Origin: Synaphobranchus kaupii
Taxonomy: Eukaryota; Chordata; Actinopteri; Anguilliformes; Synaphobranchidae
NCBI GenBank assembly: GCA_029718625.1
Contig: CM056376.1
Location: 121,798,264 to 121,862,263, forward strand
Reading direction: 5' to 3'
Length of the DNA: 64,000 bases
The notes beneath the pieces are model-generated. The model was not told the origin of the DNA. It searched no databases and saw nothing but the letters and a program-made list of their open reading frames with translations. Shown here piece by piece: positions 34,457-45,591 of the stretch; within the stretch, counting starts at the first letter, position 1, and every line of letters begins with the position of its first letter. The position numbers and the translations under genes are program-made.

Positions 34457-34484
34457 GGGGGGGGGGGGGGGGGGGGGGGGGGGG
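34457..34484. repeat. poly-G run (28 nt)
   Basis: A homopolymer complementary to the C24 tract 140 bp upstream, preceded by gtgtgtgtgt. Confidence 0.95.
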
Positions 34485-35109
34485 ATATGATAAGACAATC
34501 CTGACATGATGTTTGCGGAATGGCATCTGATAGAAAGAAGCTTCACACTGGGCCATATACAGCATAAATGAAAGCCACAGCAAACTCTTCATCTCTACAA
34601 AAACAAAGGAGGACTCCTTAAGTGCCACTTGAACAATCCTGTTTCACATTCCGCAGTTTACCCTGAAGACATTGCAGCTGTCGCACCTCAAATGACACGC
34701 TGTTATCTATGTGGACAATTGCTGACTCGCTTCCAAGATCATCAGAGAGCTCTGGGCGGGTAACGTTATGGAAAGGCAGAAACCAGACGGCAAAACTGTC
34801 AGATCCCGTTTTGGATGGACACATTCACACCAGAATGGAATGATGACACAGTGGAAAGATTTTGGCAAATTGATTTCAACAATTTTGTTTAAACACTTGG
34901 AAGTGGCTTTCACTGCAGGCCAGTGTGTGTAGCAAAATATCAGCTATACCTATAGAACTAGATTTTACAATCTGAGTAAACTCAATTTAGATGTGTACTA
35001 ATTAGAATAGTCCTTCACAAAGAACTTTCAGATTTCAATATACCTTTATTCAAGAATCTATTATGTTGAGCTCATATGGATAGCTTTTCCATTTTTTCAG
35101 TCACTCACT
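34485..35109. other. Intron sequence, no gene recognised
   Basis: Unique-looking, no features found before the solo LTR. Confidence 0.45.
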
Positions 35110-35886
35110 TGTTACACTCTCCGTTCCCTCTCAGTCCCCGTCCCCATTTGTGCTCCGTGATTTACCCTTTCCCTCACATCTCCTGTCTTGTTTTTACGTT
35201 TCCCTGTATGTTTTCCTCGTTGTGCAGGCTGGGCGTGGTTTCCCTCCTTGTTTCACCTAATTCACTCTCGCATTTCCTCCGCCTATCACATTCCTTTCCC
35301 CGCTTGCATTCCTCATGCTGTTGTCTCCGCTTAATCACTCTCGCATACATTCTCACGCTGCATGCACTCATTAGCTCATTAACTCCACTATATATTCTCC
35401 CGGTCTTCGTTGTCCAGTGCCAGTTTGTTGAGTCCTGTAAAAACTTGTAAAACTCTTGTCTAGTCTCGTAATCTACAGTCATAGTCTTGCTTTGTCTTGC
35501 TAACTAACGCTTCATAGTCTTGCTTAGTCTTGCTAACTAACGCTTCATAGTCTTGTTTGTGCTTTGCTGAAACTAACGTCTTGTCTATTGTTCTGCTTGC
35601 CCGCCAGCCTGCAGCTATCTCCTAGTTCTACGCCACATATTCCTGTCTCCCACATCCCGCTCTCCCACTGCTACGCCTACCCAGGATTCAGCCACCATCC
35701 AACCCTTTTGCCTGCTCCCCTCTCCCGCTCTGCCCCTGTTCACACCATCCCAGGATCCAGTCCCTTCCCTTGATCTCCCTATACTTCTGGAGTTGTTGAT
35801 GAAGTAATAAAGGCTCCCAGTGAGCATTATTGTATTCTGTCTCTGAGTCGTGCATTTGAGTCCAGTCCCTCCACGGATCCTTAACA
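35110..35886 (+). mobile_element. Solo LTR with 5-bp target duplication
   Basis: 777 bp starting TGTTACAC and ending CCTTAACA, flanked by perfect TCACT repeats (35105-35109 and 35887-35891). TATATA at 35389-35394 and AATAAA at 35806-35811 fit promoter and polyadenylation signals of an LTR read on the plus strand, opposite to the host gene. It is pyrimidine-rich. An internal direct repeat, tagtcttgctttgtcttg plus ctaactaacgcttca, occurs twice at about 35481-35547. A solo LTR arises by recombination between the two LTRs of a full element, probably Gypsy-like. It is unrelated to the LTRs at 21606 and 25832. Confidence 0.82.
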
Positions 35887-35891
35887 TCACT

Positions 35892-37730
35892 AGCTTTAAC
35901 CGAGAAATACTTCACATTAAAATTCTGGTCTGAATAATTAACACAAATTGAGGTGGTTCTTCTGGCCAGCATGTGCTTACATTTACATGTCCGTGTGCAA
36001 CTATTACATGTTCTGTGGAACTCTCTTTGAAAAGTTAGTTTCCACAATCCACATGTACTAGGACTGTGCTAATGAATTCTTAGCTAGAAACCAAATTGTA
36101 ATTACAGTATAATCAACTGTGTTCCGCCAGCTATTTTAAGGACATTTTATTGTTGTGTTCAAGAATGCATAGCCAGCCTTAGTCTTAAGGCTGAGTTTAG
36201 TTCCACTACTTGCCAAAATGAGTTCATCAAACTCAAACAAAAAACGTTCTATGACCAACCCGTAAAAATACAAAAACAAATTGACAGAATGTACCTCATG
36301 GTTTGGTAACTTATTGTGTAGTGAACACATTAGCATTTACTTAAGGTATGAACAATATGTTGTTAAAAAATATAGTCAATATAGTTTTTGATGATTTGAC
36401 ATTCCATAAAAATAAATCACACCATGGAATAATGCCTTCAATTGCATACCTCCATTCTAAACAAATATTTCATGAAGTCTCAGATGAACATTGCCCTCTT
36501 GTTTCACATGGCAGGGGAAAAGCACCCTGGTTGACTAATTAAAACATGGTTTTTCCACTTCCTAGCATTCATAAAAGGGAGCCATTTGGGTGCCCCCCAT
36601 GAGAGATGTGCCCTCATTAACAACAGCTCCCAAACTACATTTCCTGGGCTGCGTAGGTGACTCTGCCTCACCCTCGCTTGAGATGCAAATGTTACATAAA
36701 ACCGAGCCTGATGTTAGTGATATGCTCTGCTTCAAAGACACGTTATTTTCCCACATACTCTGTTCCTCTGATTAAGCTCAAAGCAAAGCACACACGATCC
36801 AATTAGACAAGACTGCTGCAGCTCCCTCACACAGCACAGAATGTCTCTGGGTGATGGGGTGAGGAAATAAACCCACAGACAATAGAGGATTGAGAAGTTC
36901 TCTAATTGTGAAATGTACTGCATTTTGGAGGCTGGGGGAGAGGAGGGGGTGTGTGTGTGTGTGTGCGTGTGCCCGTGTGTGTGTTTTCTGAACTTGAGCT
37001 GGAGTCTGATTTCCAATTTAATAAGCTACATGACCCAAAAGGTCATAAGGAGTATGTGGAACATAACTCTCTGTTTAAGTGTTAAGTTGCCGTTGCAACA
37101 AACATGACAACTTTTAAACTTATTGGTTACCATTTGTGTGTAGTTTATTTTTCTCTGATGTAGCATTCTCTTTGTTAGGCTGTATGATTTTCATTTTCCA
37201 TGAGTAAAATGAGTGTAACTTTCACATGGACCACAATGCCAAAAAAAAGCAAGAGCAGAAAGAAAAAGCACCAGGGCGCTATCATTTTACCTACGTCATA
37301 ACACAAACACATTTCTTGTTGTTAAGTTAAACAAAGATGCTGCAAAATTAGAATAGGCAGTTACACAAGGCTAGAGTATTGTAAGTAAGCATTCTAAAAA
37401 TGTTCTGAACAACCCCCATTCCTGCAGTGCTAATACTGCATCGGCTCTACTCTCTCAGGCTGGAAGAGATTCCCTGTCTCCATCAATGAGAGAGGGGAGA
37501 ACCCTTTTGTGGACGACACTGTGGCATGACAGTTTAATTACGTTACATGAGCGTCACCCGCAAGACCAGGGTTTAGGCCAGTCAGCAACCTTTCCAAGCC
37601 CTGTTGTGTCTCAAGAAATACAATCCATCTACTGACACAATTTGGCTGTTACTGCCAAATCAATTCTGTATCAGGTATCTCTGATATGCAACTGCAAAAT
37701 AATCAAGTCTGGTGTATTGATTACTGACGA
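35892..37730. other. Intron sequence, no gene recognised
   Basis: AT-rich and unique-looking apart from a TG tract at 36949-36984. No mobile-element ends found. Confidence 0.45.
36949..36984. repeat. (TG)n microsatellite, interrupted
   Basis: TG units with tgcg and gccc interruptions. Confidence 0.93.
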
Positions 37731-37731
37731 A

Positions 37732-38595
37732 GGGTGCGTTAACCAAAAGCATCGTAAGGCTAAGACGGTCGTAAAACCCTTCGTATAAAACTTCTTGAAC
37801 TTTGGGTGCATTTCCCAAAAGCATCTTAACTTAAGACGCTCTTAGAAATGCAACTAGATTAATGATTACTCCAGACCAGTCGTAGACTGGTGCGTTTTAG
37901 AAGCCCATAAATCACATACTTTATTTGATTTTTTGCAATAGTGTTCATTTAATTTTACTGTTACCATAACCACTGATTGTTTGTTTTTATAGTGGTGTTA
38001 GATTCAACAATATTTACGTTTATTTTTTAATTTTTAATTTACTTATTTTTATATATTTGGAAATGTCCCTTAAATAGCCCTATCAATAAATAAGATTGAG
38101 ACAAGTAAAATCAGTGGGAAACTTTTTTTATTTCAATAGAAACTTTGACGTGCCTAACCGGCCATGTATTGGGCATCACAGTGGGGTTCACGTCTCCCAA
38201 TCTATCGCCCCTCCTCCTCCCGTATCAGCAGCACAACAGACAGAAGTACAGAGACGTAAAATCCAGGGATCAGAAAGGAAAAGTCCTGCTATGTGTTTCT
38301 TCCACCCATGAACTCAGCCAGCTGATTTCACTAATTAGTTCTACCTCCTGGCTGAAGAATTCAGCAAATTAGCAAATCCAGGTGTTTGGAACTAAATATT
38401 GGCGAGGACTTTTTACTTTCTCAACCCGGATTTTACACCTCTGGTTAAGCAGCTCTTAAGAGGTGAGTGCGCGTTCACGCTTTAAGAACTGTTTTGGGAA
38501 ACGCGTGTTACAAATTAAAGAGCCATCGTAGAATCGCTTGTTGAAATCGCACTTAAGATTGATCTACGATTGATCGTTATCGGGAAACGCGGCCC
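37732..38595. mobile_element. TIR DNA element, Harbinger-like, with a duplicated left end
   Basis: The main ends are GGGTGCATTTCCCAAAAGC at 37804 and the inverted form of GGGCCGCGTTTCCCGATAAC ending at 38595. A second, related left-end sequence (GGGTGCGTTAACCAAAAGC) lies just outside at 37732 and is enclosed by the inverted nonamers acgaagggt/acccttcgt (37728-37736, 37776-37784). The interior is non-coding. The GGG-type termini and 'atcgta'-rich subterminal repeats resemble fish PIF/Harbinger MITEs. Confidence 0.55.
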
Positions 38596-39776
38596 AGGTC
38601 TTCAACCAAGATAACTGAAGGATAGACACTGTGGGCTGCAAGTAAGTAAGTAAGTAATTAAATATAAATAAGTTGCATATCAAAGTATACTAGAAATGGG
38701 GAGCTTCTGAGAAACAGACCTTGTGCATCCTCATACCTTATTATAATGACTAAGCACCAGAACATAAAATGTGTGTAGCGTGCTAATCCATTGGCAGGAG
38801 CGTATAGCCTAATAATGTTTATTGAACTGTGATTGTAATCATATTTTCCCCTTCAGTGAGACCCTCAACCGATCAATAAATGTCCAGCTATATAAACGAA
38901 TCTAACATAAAACTGTGCAAGGCTGGATCGAGGCACTTTTTCAGTGCGTACTGGAGGTAATGTACTATTCTTAATGGAAATGATAGATAACATGGCATGC
39001 CTTTACTCTCCTAACCTGTTCTGTTGTCATTTATAAAACTGAAATGTAGGATAAACCCTATATTCCTTCTCCTAGATATGTTATACCATTGCTCATAACA
39101 TTGCCCTGTGCTATTTTTGGAAGGGGTTTCTTTGCTATAAGAGTCTCACTTTTCATAATTTTAATTGTACTTGTATGTTAATTGCATGCATTATACGTTG
39201 TTTCAACGAGCATAGAGGAAAATGTGTGTCCTATCCTGACAATTTCCTGGGTACAAAATAATTGTGACTTAAAAATGAACTTAGCAAAAATGGAATTAAT
39301 TCAGGCCCAAATCTCTCATTTGGTGTAAACCTCAATTCAGCGCCTATAGTTTATACCATAAATCAAAACTATTCACACAAGTGAAATTGTCTAATTTGTG
39401 GCAAGCGTCACAGTAACATTTATGTCAAAAAAGTAAATAAGCTGCTTTTGATAAGACATTTACGGACAACTGCTCTGCTTTAATTTAAATACAAAGTATT
39501 TATTTGCTCTGGCTTCAAGAAGTATTTAATTTAATTTTATAAAGGTGGATCACACAAACATTCTCAGCCAAGCTGATCTCCTGGATAAGGAAGCAATTTT
39601 TCCCCAGCTACGAGTAGGCTAACACCAATACAATTGCATACTTTTAGATGTAGGCTAGGTAAGAAAAGTGAAGGTATAAACGTGTAAAGAATTCCAGCTC
39701 ATTTTGTAATTATATGTAATTACTTTAAAAAAAACGACATTTTGACAACTATTGTAGTCCACGTCTACAAATCCGT
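38596..39776. other. Intron sequence, no gene recognised
   Basis: AT-rich. A short aagtaagtaagtaag run lies near 38641. Nothing else distinct. Confidence 0.45.
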
Positions 39777-40071
39777 GGGTGCATCCCAATACTTAAAAAA
39801 TGCACCTTCCTTTCCTCCACTACCACCTCCTCTCCTCCGTGCCCTGGAAACTGATCTATGTGTTTTAATCTAATGTTGCTGATTACATCTTAATTACGTA
39901 TTAATGGTTACATATTAATTAATGTGTCGATGCACACCGCAATGTCAGATACATTGTATACTGTATATGCAAATACTTGTACTCAAAACGTTCAGGCAGT
40001 TTTGCATACTTCCGGGAAGGAAAGGAGTGGTAGTGGAGGAGTGGAGGGGCAGTGAAGAATATTGGGATGAA
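39777..40071. mobile_element. TIR MITE, copy 2 of 2
   Basis: Starts GGGTGCATCCCAATA and ends near attgggatga, where the outer part of the right terminus is lost. It is clearly homologous throughout to 30021-30322, with numerous substitutions and small indels, so both copies are old. Confidence 0.72.
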
Positions 40072-40842
40072 AAAAAATGGCTTCTTATTAAAAAAAGATG
40101 TTTTATTTAAAAATAAAGTGGTTTCCTAAATATATAAAGCATCTTTTTTTTCTTTTTTTTTAAAGAGGAACTGTTTTAAAAAAAAGATTGCTTCTTATTT
40201 CGAGATAGGTGTTTGCACTTCAGGGCCATCATACTATACTCATGTTATATCTGTTCTCTTTCAAAGAGGGCTTCCCAAAATAGCTTACAGTAGTCGACAT
40301 TTTATAGACCACTACAGGCTTTATTAAAAAGATGCGATGTTGGATGAATTGGGAGCCATGGGGCAAGACTTCTTTATTACCAAGCAATATAAACACAATA
40401 TCCATTCCAAGTCCAAGACATTTACTGCCGAGTTTTGTTGTCGCTTGATAGACAGGTGGAAACAATAAAAGACAACGAATGCATTAATATCCTCTCTATA
40501 CAAAGCCACAACAAAGTAAGCTCTTCAATTAAAACGACACACATTTAAAGGTGTGTGTTATAAAAGCGCTCCAGCATGCAGGCCCTCCCCTTTGTAGCAC
40601 GGGCCAATGGCTGTTCCCCTGAGAGAGCCTCTGCCAGAGCGGGCAGAATCCCCCCAAGAGGCTTGACTGCAACCCTCTCTCCAAACCCTTTGTATTCCAG
40701 TGTGTGTCTGTGCCAGGTCAGCGCTCACACACTCAACAAAATAGAAAATCCTGCCAGGGCCGCATTTCCACCAACATGCTGTTTCAAGCCAGAGGGTTCA
40801 TTTCACACGAGAGTGAAATGTCTCGGAAGACAGTCTCTTCAG

Positions 40843-40852
40843 TTTTTTTTTT

Positions 40853-40883
<31 letters not shown>

Positions 40884-40980
40884 GGGGGGCGTTTTTAATG
40901 TTTTTTTTGGGGGGGGGGGGGGGGGGGTGGGGGGCGTTTTTAATGTTTTTTTTGTTTTTTTCTTTGTTACACTTTTTTCA
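40843..40980. repeat. Duplicated poly-T/poly-G block
   Basis: T20 then G27, then cgtttttaatg, T8, G19, tggggggcgtttttaatg and more T. The module [T-run, G-run, cgtttttaatg] occurs twice in tandem. On the gene strand it reads as A/C-runs. Homopolymer lengths in an assembly should be treated with caution. Confidence 0.9.
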
Positions 40981-41315
40981 GGTTAACAAAACGAACGCGT
41001 CAGCAGGACAATACATTTTGCATCCTGCTGAAGACCCGGACATCCAAGAACAGTGACTCTCCCACATCTCAAGAAGGCACAAGGTGCACAAGTGTCCATC
41101 TGTTATTGCCCACTGTGTTCATACCACAGTCCAGTTTTGTAGGTGTAGATCTGGTGTAGACCAGGGGTCTATGAGGAGGTAAACTGGACTCTTAAGGCAT
41201 GTAGACATCGTCTCAAAATAAAATAATTTTTCGCTTGTTACCAAACCATGTTTTGTTACACTGGCCTTTGCAACAATGTTCTTCCCTGCTCTAGACGTGT
41301 ACTTGCCCTGCTTAC

Positions 41316-41459
41316 CTGTGCTTGACTTAATGGTTTCCTTCCCGACCGTCTGTCCAAGGAGATCGTACTGGTTTAACCGTGACCCATCCTCTGCGACCAC
41401 GACCGACTTTGAGGCATTGTGGGTCCACAAGTATGTCACTTCTGCCATCGTGTAGGCAT
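41316..41459 (-). CDS. gabra2: GABA-A receptor alpha subunit, 144-bp extracellular exon
   Basis: The 144-bp exon has acceptor ctgtctgtag and donor gtaagc, the conserved size for this family. It encodes the outer beta-strands after the Cys-loop: [18 protein letters not shown], then [18 protein letters not shown] and TIKSSTG. HNAS is an N-glycosylation sequon that alpha2 has (YNAS). KETIKSSTG is alpha2-like; alpha1 has SGIVQSSTG and alpha5 TENISTSTG. The segment VVVAEDG is shared with alpha1/alpha5. The first codon (Tyr) is completed from the preceding exon (T + AT), and the last base starts the Gly codon finished at 32780. No stop is present. Confidence 0.96.
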
Positions 41460-42677
41460 CTACAGACAGCAGGGAATAAAATGGAGCAGATTGGAAACCA
41501 GGGCTGTCTTAATAAAAACACTTATAGGCCTTTTACTTGCAAACTGTGTAATATCTTTTCAAGAGCCATTAAAACATCATTGTGTGGCAGAATTAGTCTT
41601 TATAATAATTATTATTCTGTACTCTATACATTTGTTTATAAATAAATATTTGTACTGAAGCAATGTCATATCTTGCTAAAGTATATTTGAAGTAAGTATT
41701 AAATGAAGGTTTATAGTTCATTATGGTACACTGGCTGGGTTTAAATCCCTACAACCGGACATTTCTTACAATGATGTTACATGCCGTAAGCATTTAGGCT
41801 GAAATACAGTATAATGTAATGAACAGCAAGCCTTTTGTTATTTTCCTGATATTTACAGTTGGAAAATCATTGTTCATTTTTTAACTTTGCACTCAACCTG
41901 GAGCTGAACATGTCCAATTCCCACCCTAATGTGAGATATCCAATTACAGAGGCATTTTAACACTAAGTCTAAGCAGAGATAGACTGGATTAGTGCTTGGG
42001 CGGGATGCCCTCACAAAGAGTGGTGATTCTGCACATGTCCTAGTTAGCCAAGTCTGTAAAAGGTTAAATGAATGTGTTGAGGAAAAAGAAGAAGAAGAAG
42101 ATAGTACTTATCAAAAAAACATTACAAACCACTTCACAAATAAATAAGAATGTAAAATTAAAATAGAGGTAAAATACAGCAAACAGACATCATTTATTCA
42201 TTATTTATTCAGAAGGTGATGTTTAAGTAAAAGCTAGCCTATAAAATTAGATTTCAAACTCATTTTTTTGAAAACAAGATTTTTTTCTTTTTACTTTTTT
42301 GAAGACGCGTTTTGGCTAATAAAATACACTTTCATTTGAAACCTGCATCAGGTAAACAAGATCACTTGGAAAATAATCTGCTCTTCAGGAAGGCAGCTAA
42401 AAGAAAGGATTTTTCTGACAATGAAAAATGTTGCCTGCTTGAAAGGTATGACAGTCTGAAAATTAAAATGAAGAAAGAGGTCTCTGAACATCCCCCACTC
42501 TACTCTCTAAAAGCTTCTCAAAGACAGGGACAGAATCCGCCTAAGTGAGACATACAATTATTGTGAACTGGCAACGATAGTTTCAGTGCAGAATAACACA
42601 TGCATGATTTTTGCCAAATGATACAAATACGAGTTAATGGTTCATTTATGTTTAAAAACTTAATTTGGCAGCACTGC

Positions 42678-42682
<5 letters not shown>

Positions 42683-42742
<60 letters not shown>

Positions 42743-42781
42743 ACGCACACGCACACGCACACACACGCACATATATATATA
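42683..42781. repeat. (CA)n/(GCACAC)n/(AT)n compound microsatellite
   Basis: About 25 CA, then five gcacac units, then (AT)n. Confidence 0.96.
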
Positions 42782-43250
42782 ATTGGAAATCTAACACAAA
42801 AAGACAACTGAGGTCTGAATAAAATACACTCATTATTGTAAAAACTAATTTTATGTTTCACAGTGCTACTATGCAGGCAAGAAACAGCATCACATTGTGG
42901 TTTCTGCACTAGAAACTGTTCCTAAAAAATGAACACGAGTAGCCTAAGGTTGTGTTACTGCACCGTATCATAACTCCTGAATTTAATTCAAACATGTTGG
43001 CAACAATCCTGGCTTTCACTGCTATTATGGTAATAAATAACCATGCCCATAATTGAAGGGTGCATTCTTTATTTATTTATTTTTTTATTGACACAAGCTT
43101 GTTCCATTCATTTTATTACTCCACATCTATTAATGTAGAGCTTGTCTGAATAAAACCATTTCGGACCGATGCTCTTCTTCGCACCAGGTAACTGATTGGG
43201 CGTGATTATCATTGTGCAACATTTTTGATGGATTTAATCAATACCACATT

Positions 43251-43251
<1 letters not shown>

Positions 43252-43283
<32 letters not shown>

Positions 43284-43297
43284 ACGTGGGGGGGGGT
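43252..43297. repeat. (TG)n then poly-G
   Basis: About 15 TG units, then cacgtggggggggg. Confidence 0.95.
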
Positions 43298-43969
43298 CGA
43301 ACAGAATCTATATAAAGGCTGTATCAGCTGAGTGATTGAACAGTATTTTATACTGTCTTTGGCTCAGGGACTGAACATTATTTGAAGTCCTGATTTGATA
43401 TGGGATCTACTTCTCTACTCCTCTGATATGATGCAAATTGGATTCAAATGTGCACTGGCACATTCCTATTTGGCATCCCAAAGTACCCAAACCCACACAG
43501 GCAATATTTCAAAATGTCAACAAAAAGAAATACACTGCACTGCCTCAAATATAAATCAGCGTTTCACAATATCCTGTGAGTTGGAAATATGACCCCCGCA
43601 CACGGCAAAGATTTATGAGGCCAACACACCTTCATCATGCTCTCCAAGTGAAGAGAACTCCCAGCCAACAAAGGATTAGAATAACATCTGCGTAACCAAA
43701 CATAACAGCATGCAATTCCCTCCCAAGCTTTAAAGGGTTTCACATTACATAAACTGTGCACTATGGCGTACGAGATAATGGAATGTACTTATAATTAAGT
43801 AATGGTGCACTATTGGCTGCAAAATTGACCATAATTTAATATCTGTAATGTGCGATGACAAAATACAGGAAAGCTAATGGCAGCGCTTATATAGCTTCAC
43901 AGCTGAAGTGTGTGCTTTAATGCTGTTAAGTAACCACCTTCCTGCTCTTTCAGTTCTGTCTGGGAAGCC

Positions 43970-44420
43970 TTATTGAATCCGTGGGCGTATTCCCAAACAG
44001 GCGCCATGGGGATGGGAGGAGGTGGAGCTCGCTCTGAGGTACAGCTCCACCCCCCAGCCTCTCATTCACCCCAGGTTTTTTTTTTTTTTTTGTTGCTTTC
44101 CTCTGTTTTTGGACCGGGCGGCTTTCGGCACCCTCGGGGACGCCGTCTAACCGAAACAGCCAGCGGCGTCACTGCGCTGTTTCTCAGTGCCGTACTCAGA
44201 AGAGACGGGCAGCAGATTCAACTCGGCAGCTCTCGTCCTTCTCTGTCCCCTTCTATCAAGGCAGCCTTCATCAGCCTCACAGTCTATCCACCTGCCTCAT
44301 GATGGAGACAGTGGGAATGGCAAGGGGAGGCGGGGCGGAGGGGTTTCTTCCACTTGGGTGAAGAGGATGACATTTTCTCTCTCGGCGAGTGATGAGCAGT
44401 AAACAACACAAGCACCGGGG
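43970..44420. other. GC-rich intronic block, possible regulatory element
   Basis: This segment is markedly more GC-rich than the flanking intron and contains many CpG dinucleotides (for example gaccgggcggctttcgg and cagcggcgtcactgcgc). It also has G-rich ggggaggcggggcggagg motifs of the Sp1 type. It carries no mobile-element hallmarks or convincing ORF. An internal promoter or enhancer of gabra2 is possible but unproven. Confidence 0.3.
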
Positions 44421-45449
44421 ACAGACATTTTGAGCTTGCTGCTGCCTTTCTGTTTGTTGAGGTTTCTTTTTTCGTCTTGCTAATTCGGCACAAGAAAAAG
44501 GAAAACAAAAAATACCGTTGAAAAGTACCTTGACAGGGAATATTATGATTATGTCATCGACAAAAATGCTTGGAGGGCAGCGCTTGTGTCTAATTCCTCC
44601 GTGGGGAAGACAAGACAAATAACACCTGACGTAGAGTAATTTAATTCTTATTTTAAAGGGCGCCTACAGCTTTTATCTGAAAAAGGAAAAAAGTTTATAT
44701 TAAAATGAGCCCCAGTAAAAGAGTCCACTTGGAGTACATAGCAGCCCTGCCGAGGCTCATCACACTGAATGTTAGTTAGCATGTCCAGCCAAATAATTAA
44801 AGTTGAATTTTATCACAGTCACCCAAGGTGCTATTTAATCACCGTAATCAACCACGTCATTTAATGCGAACTGTCCTTTTTTATCCAATGCACCATAGGC
44901 AATAATGCTAGGATCCAAGCAAATGGAACCTCCCATACCACATTCAAGAGTGACTCCAAATCATTGGGAAGCCATGTGCCTTTCTCAATCACAATAACAG
45001 CCACAGTTACAAATTTATCTGGATGGTTTTAGCTTTTTAATGTTATTACGTCCTCCATCTTAAGAGTGATCTTTTGTCCAGACACACCAAGACGACATAC
45101 TCAAAAAGGGATAAACTGCTTTGCTCACGCCTATCTTAATACGCCCTCAGAAGTGTTAATGCTTGTTTTGCCTCTGAGAGGACATTATATTTGTTCTGTC
45201 CTGTCTGTAGGTTATGCAGCATTCATGTTACATTATTGAATCCTGACAGTGTGTGACTCTGCCCACCACAGACTTGGGTGTGGGTGACTAGGGTGCCATT
45301 TATTTGTTAGTGGGAGAGCTTGGCTGTCAGAATTTCCTTCTTCATTAAAAAATGTCATCCCGGTTCCCAACTTTAACAACTTCAGAACCGCCATGATGCA
45401 CTCACGCATAAGGTTGAACTGAACCATTTAGGAGATTGTACCTATAAGT
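44421..45449. other. Intron sequence, no gene recognised
   Basis: Unique-looking AT-rich sequence with several taatt/atttaatg motifs around 44630-44870. No repeats recognised. Confidence 0.4.
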
Positions 45450-45591
45450 CAGGGCCACTAAACTCTGACCCTGCAGATTTTCAAACACTCTTCAAACCTA
45501 AAAACTGGCGAGGATAACTGAGACAAAGATGAGATGGATAATGTGGATTACCAGTAGACTGGAATGAATCCCTGCAGACACTGTGACCCTG
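45450..45591. mobile_element. Possible decayed hAT-like MITE
   Basis: The ends CAGGGCCAC and inverted GTGACCCTG match at eight of nine bases, and both sides have subterminal CTGCAG. No 8-bp duplication is recognisable, so the assignment is tentative. Confidence 0.35.

Larger units (their letters stand above)
41460..43969. other. Intron sequence with microsatellites
   Basis: AT-rich intron. It holds a gaagaagaagaag run near 42086 and two dinucleotide tracts annotated separately. A 78-codon plus-strand ORF at 42312-42548 has no recognisable domain and is regarded as chance. Confidence 0.45.

Noticed and set aside
40576..40986. 136-codon ORF with Gly-rich end
   Set aside because: The second half is the poly-G tract and the first half has no recognisable domain.
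42312..42548. Lysine-rich 78-codon ORF
   Set aside because: It has no recognisable domain, lies inside an AT-rich intron and shows no gene context.
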